64,000 nucleotides of DNA from Polaromonas sp. SP1. Lineage in GTDB: Bacteria > Pseudomonadota > Gammaproteobacteria > Burkholderiales > Burkholderiaceae_C. The position numbers and the translations under genes are program-made. This document shows positions 34,543 to 41,537 of the stretch, in pieces. How positions within the stretch are numbered: the first letter of the stretch is position 1; every line of letters starts with the position of its first letter. The stretch lies in the NCBI RefSeq assembly GCF_003711205.1, contig NZ_CP031013.1, forward strand, positions 1,488,001 through 1,552,000. Reading direction: 5' to 3'. The notes below the pieces were generated by a model, which was given only the letters and a program-made list of their open reading frames with translations, was not told where the DNA came from and did not search any database.

Positions 34543-35541
34543 ATGATCAAAACCCGCACCCTCGGCCGCAACGGCCCCGCCATCTCCGCCATCGGCCTCG
34601 GCTGCATGGGCATGAGCGAGTTCTACAGCCACCGCGACGACGCCGAGTCCATCGCCACCATCCACCACGCGCTGGACCAAGGCCTCAACTTCCTCGACAC
34701 CTCCGACATCTACGGCCCGCTCACCAACGAGCTGCTCATCGGCAAAGCCATCGCCGGCCGCCGGCAAGACGTCTTCATCGCCACCAAGTTCGGCATCACC
34801 CGCGACCCGGCCAACGACGCGGTGCGTGGCGTCAACGGGCGGCCTGAGTACGTCAAGGCCAGCTGCGACGCCAGCCTCCAGCGTTTGGGCATTGAGCAGA
34901 TCGACCTCTACTACCAGCACCGCGTCGACAAAACCGTGCCCATTGAAGACACTGTGGGCGCCATGGCTGAGCTGGTGCGCGCCGGCAAGGTGCGTTACCT
35001 GGGTTTGTCTGAAGCATCCGCCGTCACGCTGACCCGCGCCTGCAAGGTGTACCCCATCGCCGCGCTGCAAAGCGAATATTCACTGTGGACGCGCGACCCC
35101 GAAGTCACCGGCACCCTCGCCGCCTGCCGTGAGCACGGCGTGAGCTTTGTCGCGTATTCACCGCTGGGCCGCGGCTTTCTCACAGGCGCCTTCAGCAAGC
35201 CTGAAGACCTGCCCGCCGACGACTACCGCCGCAAGTTCTCACCCCGCTTTGCCGAAGAGAACTTCAAACGCAACCTGGCGCTGGTCGATGCCGTCAAACA
35301 GCTGGCCGCCGCCAAAGGCGTGACCGCCTCGCAAATCGCACTGGCCTGGGTGCTGGCGCAAGGCGAAGACATCATTCCCATCCCCGGCACCAAGCGCCGC
35401 AGCTACCTTGACCAGAACATTGCCGCGCTGGACGTGGTGCTCAGCCCGGCGGAGTTGGCCGAGCTGGACAAAGCCTTCCCGCTGGATGCGGCCGCCGGCC
35501 TGCGTTACCCCGAGGCGTTTCTGGGCCTGGTCAACGCCTGA
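34543..35541 (+). CDS. Aldo/keto reductase
   Basis: A 332-residue AKR protein of the YajO/YakC-like type with the complete tetrad Asp52 (LDTSD), Tyr57 (DIYG), Lys82 (ATKFG) and His126 (YYQHRVD). It starts [20 protein letters not shown] and ends with the typical [21 protein letters not shown] 34543 was chosen; a TTG at 34531 is in frame but only adds four residues. It lies downstream of the MerR gene and probably shares its promoter, although a palindrome intervenes. The substrate is unknown; small aldehydes are usual. Confidence 0.93.
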   Translation: MIKTRTLGRNGPAISAIGLGCMGMSEFYSHRDDAESIATIHHALDQGLNFLDTSDIYGPLTNELLIGKAIAGRRQDVFIATKFGITRDPANDAVRGVNGRPEYVKASCDASLQRLGIEQIDLYYQHRVDKTVPIEDTVGAMAELVRAGKVRYLGLSEASAVTLTRACKVYPIAALQSEYSLWTRDPEVTGTLAACREHGVSFVAYSPLGRGFLTGAFSKPEDLPADDYRRKFSPRFAEENFKRNLALVDAVKQLAAAKGVTASQIALAWVLAQGEDIIPIPGTKRRSYLDQNIAALDVVLSPAELAELDKAFPLDAAAGLRYPEAFLGLVNA

Positions 35542-35577
35542 GGCTCGCCAGCCATGGCGTCTGGTCAGGCGCGTTAG

Positions 35578-35613
35578 CTCCCTCTCCCGCTGGGAGAGGG
35601 CTGGGGTGAGGGC
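35578..35613. repeat. CCCTCTCCC...GGGAGAGGG palindromic repeat
   Basis: CTCCCTCTCCCGCTGGGAGA continues with GGGCTGGGGTGAGGGCC, a close match to the element at 27366. It is followed by dispersed repeat copy 8. Confidence 0.8.
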
Positions 35614-35664
35614 CAGCGGCGTGCAGGCCTAACGCGCCGGCTTGTTCGCAAACCCCATCGAATT

Positions 35665-35726
35665 GAGCATCAAAACGGCCTCTAGCCGAGGCAGTGCTTG
35701 GGTGTACAGCTATGAATTTAGTAGCA
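35665..35726 (+). repeat. Dispersed intergenic repeat, copy 8
   Basis: GCATCAAAACGGCCTCTAGC, then AGGCAGTGCTTGGG, then AGCTATGAATTTAGTAGCAA. It lies between the convergent AKR and membrane protein genes. Confidence 0.78.
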
Positions 35727-35770
35727 AATCTCAACTGCCGCCCGTACCCGTTGCGCGTTCGAGGGGTGGC

Positions 35771-36139
35771 TTATTCCACGTAGTGCGAAGCCACAAACGC
35801 CAAGCCCAGCAAGCCACCCCACAGCAAAAAGGTGACCAGCCGGTTGTTGTCGTCCCCACGGTGCGTCATAAAGAGATGGCCCAGCAGCCAGGTAATGCCC
35901 CTGAAGCCAAACAGCAAACCCACCGCCGCCGCCGCACCCGCATACACCACATGCATCCACAGCGGGATCGCCATCAGCAGCCAGGTCAAACTGCGCGGCG
36001 AAAGAATCAGGTACAGGCCCAGGTAGAGCGAGATCTCAAAGATCGGCACCGCCACCACAGCAGCCACAAGGCGCCAGACAATGCCTTCGCTTTCGTCAGA
36101 CGAGGCGGGCCGCTTGCGAAAGTGGGTGGGTCGGTTCAT
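35771..36139 (-). CDS. Small integral membrane protein
   Basis: A 122-residue protein with a polar N terminus (MNRPTHFRKRPASSDESEG) and three or four membrane segments (WRLVAAVVAVPIFEISLYLG, LTWLLMAIPLWMHVVYAGAA, AVGLLFGFRGITWLLGHLF, LVTFLLWGGLLGLAFVA). The family is not recognised. ATG 36139 is taken because the frame upstream is Arg/Pro-rich. The protein carries no catalytic-looking motif. The region 36140-36375 holds no gene and becomes AT-rich towards its 3' end. Confidence 0.7.
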   Translation of the reverse strand: MNRPTHFRKRPASSDESEGIVWRLVAAVVAVPIFEISLYLGLYLILSPRSLTWLLMAIPLWMHVVYAGAAAAVGLLFGFRGITWLLGHLFMTHRGDDNNRLVTFLLWGGLLGLAFVASHYVE

Positions 36140-36375
36140 GACTGCTTTGGGGTTGCTGGCTTGGTAGTGTGGCTGATATGGCCTGGGTTTGCCCGCAAGC
36201 CACAGAGGCAGGCAGCGCGCCTGCCTCAAGTCTTCAATGTCCGAAACAACTCCGGGTACACACAGCGAAAGCAGCTACAACGATCTTCGTAAGCCCGCTC
36301 ATTCCTTGCCTGGAAATGTAGATTATTCTTGCGGGGAATCCTCTGACTGATTGTGTTTTTTTTGGAGCTACCCGA

Positions 36376-37500
36376 TTGAAACGCTTTGCTTTCCTCGTTG
36401 TCGCTGCCGCGTTGTTTTATCTGATGATTTTTTCGGTCGTTAAAGGCTATTTTTTGCTGAGCGGCGGAGCGACAGCAGCATTGATTTTTTTGATGATTAG
36501 GGGGGCACGCCTTGAGGCGAAAGATGTCACTGAAAAAATAACCCGACAGATAAAGCAGTACAACGAACAAGCTAAGTGGTCTGGCACCGCATTGATCGTA
36601 AAACCCAGATGGTTCAAACGACTGTGTTTTGTGCTTGCGCTGTTGGCCGCCTTTATACCTTGCCTGAATGGTGCACTCACATTTCAACTAACTGGGGAAG
36701 GGAAAGTATCTCTATTCTTATTTCTCGTTGGCGCATCACTTGTATTTGGGTATGCGGCTTGGATAACGCTGGCTGGTCTCGTGCGAGAAATTAAATCTGG
36801 ATACAGTTTAAAAATAGATTCCGATGGATTCTCGATAGCGGGGCATCCGACGATGCCTTGGCGCGATGTCTATCGCGTTGGCCACTGGTATCGCGAAGAC
36901 AGAGGTTTTGTGCACCACTTTCTGGATATTGAGTTGAGCGCCAGTGGCATACAAGACCATTGGAAGAGTCGCGTACGGCCACTATTAATTGGCCCATTGG
37001 CGATCGTCCTGCCAATCATGCGCGGTACGGGAACATTCAAATTGAGAGGGACATTTTTATCTCTCCCAGTGCCTATGATCGTGACCGCCATTTGCGAAGT
37101 CGGTAGCCGCCATAGCCCAAATCCCGTTGTGCAGTTAAATCCACAGGAGTCGTTAGAAGATGCAAGGAAACTTGCAGTGTTATGGTCTAAAGCTAGCCAG
37201 CCGATTGATCAATCGGAACAGGAAAGCGCATTCCAAAAAGCTGCATCATCATTCTCCAAACCCGGAGGTGTGGTCGACTCTGCTGATCTTGATTCAGCAA
37301 TGGCAAACATAGATAAAGAATTTTCCGCTCGCAGTGGTGCATTTAGTGAGTACCTGGAGCTGAAGACAAAAGTTATGTCGCAAGGCAACAAGCAATCGCA
37401 AAAACAGATTGAGCACGACGGCCAATTGCTGATCTGGATTTTCGCTGGCGCGCTTCTCGTTCTACCGACCTATTTCTTGGGACGATGGATTCTTGGATAG
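36376..37500 (+). CDS. AT-rich orphan membrane protein with TTG start
   Basis: A 374-residue protein I do not recognise. It has an N-terminal pair of membrane segments (FAFLVVAAALFYLMIFSVV, LLSGGATAALIFLMI), a second pair near residues 80-130 (LCFVLALLAAFIPCL, LFLFLVGASLVFGYAAWITL), a soluble middle and a C-terminal anchor (LLIWIFAGALLVLPTYFLG). TTG 36376 is favoured because GGAG lies eight bases upstream and the first ATG comes only at residue 17. Base composition is clearly more AT-rich than the neighbours, and codons such as AAA, ATT and TCT are frequent, which suggests horizontal transfer. It stands alone, a short distance upstream of the other AT-rich gene at 39119. Confidence 0.75.
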   Translation: MKRFAFLVVAAALFYLMIFSVVKGYFLLSGGATAALIFLMIRGARLEAKDVTEKITRQIKQYNEQAKWSGTALIVKPRWFKRLCFVLALLAAFIPCLNGALTFQLTGEGKVSLFLFLVGASLVFGYAAWITLAGLVREIKSGYSLKIDSDGFSIAGHPTMPWRDVYRVGHWYREDRGFVHHFLDIELSASGIQDHWKSRVRPLLIGPLAIVLPIMRGTGTFKLRGTFLSLPVPMIVTAICEVGSRHSPNPVVQLNPQESLEDARKLAVLWSKASQPIDQSEQESAFQKAASSFSKPGGVVDSADLDSAMANIDKEFSARSGAFSEYLELKTKVMSQGNKQSQKQIEHDGQLLIWIFAGALLVLPTYFLGRWILG

Positions 37501-37591
37501 TTTTCTGAATGTCCGCTTCCGCTGCAATCGGCCGGCCAGCGTCGTTGCCGGGAAGCGATACACGAAGTGAGCCGCGACAGGGGTGTGCCGA

Positions 37592-38377
37592 CTATTCAAT
37601 AGGGGTGGCCAAGCTTTTTAGGTGCAGATGTACCGCATCTTCCAGATCCAAAGGTTGCTGCTGCTTCGCCTTCAGATAGTGGTTGGTAAACACATCCAGA
37701 TAAGCCTCCAGCGTCTGCGCTGTATGCGTCTCACCCGCCAGCTCCATGCACAGCGCGGCCACTTCAGAAGTACAAAAGTGCGTATCCCGCTGCGAGCGCC
37801 GCAGCTTGTAGCGCGAGAGTTGCTCACTCTGCAAACTCAACACCGGCAAATGATTCAGGTAAGGACTCTTGCGAAACATCTTCCGCGCCTCGGGCCATGT
37901 CGCATCCAGCAACACAAACAGCGGCCGCTTGGCCTTGTTGCCTGATGGGTCGACAGCCACCACACCCGCTACATCCGTGACGACCCGCTCAGCCGCCACA
38001 AACTCGCCAGGAAAGACGAGGTAAGGCTGCCACTGCGGGTCAGCCAGCAAGGCCAGCAAAGCGGGGTCCACCTCCGTACGCGCCCACTCAAACGCAAACG
38101 TGTCCGCCACCACATCCGCAATCAACCACCCCGTGTTGCTCGGCTTCAGCGCCTCAATGTCCGCCATCACCAGGCACACCCCCGCACGCGTAGGTACAGC
38201 CGGCCGCAAGGCGCACATGCAATGGCTGGGGATCAGCCGGCAGCCTTCGCAACGCGCATTGCGCGGGCCGCCACGGGCGAGGAAAGGTTTGGAGGCGCGC
38301 GCCAGGCGTGTGGTGCGTAGGCGGGAGACAGCGTGCGGGTGCGTGTGGAGCAGTTTTGCCGAAGGCGCAATGCTCAT
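37592..38377 (-). CDS. DTW domain tRNA aminocarboxypropyltransferase (TapT/YfiP type)
   Basis: A 261-residue DTW/TapT family enzyme that adds the 3-amino-3-carboxypropyl group from S-adenosylmethionine to a uridine (acp3U) in tRNA. The N-terminal zinc-type cysteines are C43, C46, C53 and C55 (RCEGCRLIPSHCMCAL). The DTW motif appears as DATW (158-161) and is followed by PEARKMFRKSPYL. ATG 38377 overlaps the stop of the VOC gene in an ATGA arrangement, so the two are translationally coupled. A 130-bp part of this gene (38206-38335) is repeated at 38945-39074. The bioinformatic assignment is strong; the exact tRNA target is not readable. Confidence 0.9.
   Translation of the reverse strand: MSIAPSAKLLHTHPHAVSRLRTTRLARASKPFLARGGPRNARCEGCRLIPSHCMCALRPAVPTRAGVCLVMADIEALKPSNTGWLIADVVADTFAFEWARTEVDPALLALLADPQWQPYLVFPGEFVAAERVVTDVAGVVAVDPSGNKAKRPLFVLLDATWPEARKMFRKSPYLNHLPVLSLQSEQLSRYKLRRSQRDTHFCTSEVAALCMELAGETHTAQTLEAYLDVFTNHYLKAKQQQPLDLEDAVHLHLKSLATPIE
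38206..38335. repeat. 130-bp direct repeat, copy A (inside DTW gene)
   Basis: This block encodes the cysteine-rich N-terminal part of the DTW protein on the minus strand. A second copy at 38945-39074 has the same length and about nine mismatches by eye. The two flank the VOC gene. Confidence 0.88.
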
Positions 38378-38757
38378 TCTTTGGGCGGGCGGTACATCGC
38401 GCACAGCTTGTTGCCGTCCAGGTCACGCAGGTAGGCCAGGTAAAGCCGGCCCACTGGGCCTTCACGATAGCCGGGTGGATCTTCACAGGTCGTGCCGCCA
38501 TGGGCCAAGCCCGCAGCGTGAAAAGCATCAGCCTGCTCCGGCGACTCCATAGTGAAGCCGATGGTGCTGCCGTTGCCGTGGCAGGCAGGTTCGCCATTGA
38601 TAGGTGTGGAAATCGCAAACGAACCCGAGGGGCTGCGATAGAAATACCGGTTCTTGTTGGCAAAGCCGGGTTTGATGCCTATCGTGCCGAGAAGCGCGTC
38701 GTAAAAGATTTTGGAAGCTTCGAGGTCGTTAACGCCGACCATGACATGGCTGAACAT
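38374..38757 (-). CDS. VOC family protein, glyoxalase-like
   Basis: A 127-residue VOC protein starting MFSHVMVGVNDLEASKIFYD, with ANKNRYFYRSPSGSFAISTP and a C-terminal LYLAYLRDLDGNKLCAMYRP. The metal-ligand positions of glyoxalase I (His6-type first strand, Glu or Asp in the last) are partly kept, so activity is plausible. GGAGA lies upstream of ATG 38757. The gene is the first of a two-gene unit with the DTW gene, sharing an ATGA overlap. Substrate unknown; a link between VOC and tRNA modification has no precedent that I know of. Confidence 0.87.
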   Translation of the reverse strand: MFSHVMVGVNDLEASKIFYDALLGTIGIKPGFANKNRYFYRSPSGSFAISTPINGEPACHGNGSTIGFTMESPEQADAFHAAGLAHGGTTCEDPPGYREGPVGRLYLAYLRDLDGNKLCAMYRPPKE

Positions 38758-38903
38758 TGTTTGTCTCCGTTGAGCGTCGCGTGGGTGCGACGGGGAAGAC
38801 AAATGGTACTTGATGGAGGGAGATCGGACGCGCGCAGCTGGCCGTCACCACATAGACAGTTGGCTAGCCGTGTTGCGGGACGTCAGCGACTCACTATCCA
38901 CCA

Positions 38904-39086
38904 TCACCACTTGCACAACCGCTTGCACCCGGATACGGCGTGCTGCAAGGCACACATGCAGTGGCTGGGGAGCAGCCGGCAGCCTTCGCAACGTGCGTTG
39001 CGCGGGCCGCCGCGGGCGAGGAAGGGTTTGGAGGCGCGTGCCAGGCGGGTGGTGCGTAGGCGGGAGACAGCGTGGGGCATATTCAA
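38904..39086 (-). pseudogene. Fragment of DTW-domain gene
   Basis: A 60-codon open stretch whose residues 4-49 match the N-terminal cysteine-rich part of the intact DTW protein (RCEGCRLLPSHCMCAL here; RCEGCRLIPSHCMCAL there). It then leaves homology and stops (GCKRLCKW). The DTW motif and the catalytic part are missing. It lies upstream of the VOC-DTW pair on the same strand. It is best explained as the remnant of a tandem duplication or of a recombination that inserted or kept the VOC gene between two DTW copies. Confidence 0.8.
38945..39074. repeat. 130-bp direct repeat, copy B (DTW remnant)
   Basis: Same length and orientation as copy A at 38206-38335. Differences are mostly transitions, about nine in 130, so the duplication is not recent. 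Confidence 0.88.
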
Positions 39087-39118
39087 AGAGCGGGCGAGAA
39101 AAGCCTAGTGTGACCTAC

Positions 39119-41452
39119 TCAACCAACGGCTTCTTTCATTCTCTGAACGTGTCCGCCATCGCAGTGCTCCATGAGGGCAAGCATGTCTCGCAGTATTTCT
39201 GGGGCTTCGGCCAGCGAAGATGCCTCGTCATGGCCCGCGCCAATCTGTTCTGCATGCGAGTGAGTGTCTAAGAAGCGAATTAGTCTCGTTGTTTTAGGTC
39301 CGTCGAATTCGACAGCTTCCAGACGGCTGTGTAGGGTCGCTTTGTTGGGCACCTTGAACACTAGAAAAGACTCCAGAAGTCGTCTAGCAAGATTGGGCAA
39401 TTCGTAATAAGTTTGAAGAGGAGCCCCAGCAGGGAGCGCTCCTGCATCTAGTACGCGCTTAAACAAATAGTGGTATTCCGATTCGTGATCGCGTAGGAAA
39501 GGATCAAGCATTTGAACAACTGAAGATCTCTCCCCATTTTGAAATCCGGCTCTCAACATGTAAAAGCGGGCTGGTAGTCCTAACCGCAACTTCTTGTGAT
39601 TCACAAAAGTAAACCAATTTCGAACCTCTTTAAAAAAGGTGAAGTTATGTGTCAGGACAAAAAGTTGACCGACATTAATGAGCTTTCGCTTCATAAAACC
39701 GAAAGCGCTATAGATTGAATTCGAATCAAGGCTGGATATCGGATCGTCCACTACAACAATTCCGTTTTCCAGATCAAACGAACTGTCACCAAGAGACTTT
39801 AAGAAGTGCAGGAATGCAATAGCTGTTCGTTCTCCTTCGCTAAGGTTCTTAGCAAAAACACCGCGACGCATGAGCCGATAGCCGGTATCCTCCACCATCA
39901 CTTGGATATCGTCGTGACCTAGATATGCGATAAGTTCTCGATTTAGCTCATCCGCGGGTTGTCGATGCTGCAATATGTCGGCTTCCAGCGATCTGATATC
40001 CGCCTCGATCCTATTCTTCGCTTGTTCTGTAGTCTCTTTCGATTCTTTGGCGACTCTAAGCTTTTCCCGATGGTCAAGAAATCCGGGAAAGGCTCGAGCA
40101 AGTTCATCCTGATGGAGTCGCGCGCGGGCGGACTTCACCTGCTCTGTGAAGGAATTCGTTATGGCGTTGTGCTTTTCGATTATTTTCTCAAGTCGAGAAA
40201 ATGCCGATTTGCCCATGAATTCACCGAATGCAGGAAACCCCGCGTTAAGCGCTCTTAGTAAGGCCATCAGGAATGATTTTTCGTCCCCTCCATTTCCGGT
40301 ACCACCGGCGAGCAGGTCTTCTAATTGAAGAGACTCAAATGCTCGTCCTTGTTTCTCCCTGACTGCATTGGCGAGGGCCGAGAGCCCACGGTTGACATTG
40401 GTGAGATTGGCTTTAACGCCGAGGTGCTCGCGTTGATAGTCGCTTTGAAGTTCCTGATACAGCGAAACACTGGATGGTAAAGACAACTCTTCTAACGCTT
40501 TTTTCGCGCTCTCGATGCGATCGATCAGGGCTTGCAACCTACCCGCGAATTGTCGATATTGATCATTAAAGTGAGCTTCCAGCCGTCTAAGGCGTCCGGA
40601 GGGCAAGGGGTGGTCGCAGAACTTACAGTTCTTAGCATCACTCTCGTGCGTATGCAGTGACAAGCCTTTTTCAACCCATGCTGCCACATCTGGATCTGCA
40701 GCCAACTCCGCCATGACGTTGGAAACGACGGTTGTTTGCAGTATGTCCCGAACCTCTTGATGAAGTTTTGGAACATCTGGAAAGGTGACAATGGGCACGG
40801 TTACAGGCGGTAGGGGCTTTGCATCCTTAAGGTTGAGCAAAGACTGACGTTCCTCCGGGCTTAGTTCAGAAGATGTATTTACTTCGAAGCGCTCCATCTG
40901 CGCACGAAAGTCAGCAGCGTTGTAGTTATTAAATGCACCGCCAGGGGCAACCAGTAGGTTTTTAATCTCCCGTGCCCTGCTTGCTGCGTATTCATTTAGA
41001 TCATTCAAAGTCGCCGCGGTTTTGCTAATGGCCTTGCTTGCTGCGTTAGCAATAGCCGGGAGTTGCGCCTTGAGTGCCTCGACTTGACGCTGTTTTTCAG
41101 CGCTTTCCTCTCCAAAAACATAGATAGGAGGCAGCTTGCTCGGTGACCCGCCGACACTTTCAAAGACACTGCGCGAAACGCTATCTCGATTGAATACGCG
41201 AACTTGAGGAAGGACTGCAGTTGCAAGATCGGCGCTAGCGATTCGATTACCGTTGAACACGAAGTCAATCTGGCCTTCCTCAATTGGCGTCCCGCTCTGC
41301 ACTGATCGAAGTAGGTTCGATATCGTAGTTTTTCCACTGCCATTCCAACCGTAAATTAGGTTGAACTGCCCGAAGTCTTCGAGAGCTCCAGACCAAGAAA
41401 AGTCCTTAAAAATCCGATGCTCTCGAATTTTTGCAAATCTCTCTAATCTCAT
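39119..41452 (-). CDS. AAA_13-type ATPase with CxxC hook; RloC/PrrC-like candidate
   Basis: A 777-residue Rad50/SMC-like ATPase of the AAA_13 group. Walker A GWNGSGKTT is at 35-43, a coiled-coil middle has a Cys276-x2-Cys279 hook (NCKFCDHPLP), the signature LSEGE is at 537-541, Walker B GIVVVDDPISSLD starts at 564 and the H-loop LTHN is at 600-603. The C-terminal region has Arg690-x3-Glu694 (ARRLLESF) and His731/733 (THSHAE), in the order of the Arg-Glu-His triad reported for the anticodon nucleases PrrC and RloC. That match is suggestive, not proven, since related AAA_13 ATPases share part of it. The gene is markedly AT-richer than the surroundings. It lies 85 bp downstream of the NERD helicase on the same strand. 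Likely role: phage defence. Confidence 0.82.
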   Translation of the reverse strand: MRLERFAKIREHRIFKDFSWSGALEDFGQFNLIYGWNGSGKTTISNLLRSVQSGTPIEEGQIDFVFNGNRIASADLATAVLPQVRVFNRDSVSRSVFESVGGSPSKLPPIYVFGEESAEKQRQVEALKAQLPAIANAASKAISKTAATLNDLNEYAASRAREIKNLLVAPGGAFNNYNAADFRAQMERFEVNTSSELSPEERQSLLNLKDAKPLPPVTVPIVTFPDVPKLHQEVRDILQTTVVSNVMAELAADPDVAAWVEKGLSLHTHESDAKNCKFCDHPLPSGRLRRLEAHFNDQYRQFAGRLQALIDRIESAKKALEELSLPSSVSLYQELQSDYQREHLGVKANLTNVNRGLSALANAVREKQGRAFESLQLEDLLAGGTGNGGDEKSFLMALLRALNAGFPAFGEFMGKSAFSRLEKIIEKHNAITNSFTEQVKSARARLHQDELARAFPGFLDHREKLRVAKESKETTEQAKNRIEADIRSLEADILQHRQPADELNRELIAYLGHDDIQVMVEDTGYRLMRRGVFAKNLSEGERTAIAFLHFLKSLGDSSFDLENGIVVVDDPISSLDSNSIYSAFGFMKRKLINVGQLFVLTHNFTFFKEVRNWFTFVNHKKLRLGLPARFYMLRAGFQNGERSSVVQMLDPFLRDHESEYHYLFKRVLDAGALPAGAPLQTYYELPNLARRLLESFLVFKVPNKATLHSRLEAVEFDGPKTTRLIRFLDTHSHAEQIGAGHDEASSLAEAPEILRDMLALMEHCDGGHVQRMKEAVG

Positions 41453-41537
41453 TGCTCGCCCTTGCTTGTATGCGGAAATCTATAGAACCTAAAAGTTTGT
41501 GATGGGCATCATGGACCTGAGTTCTTCTCTAAACTGT

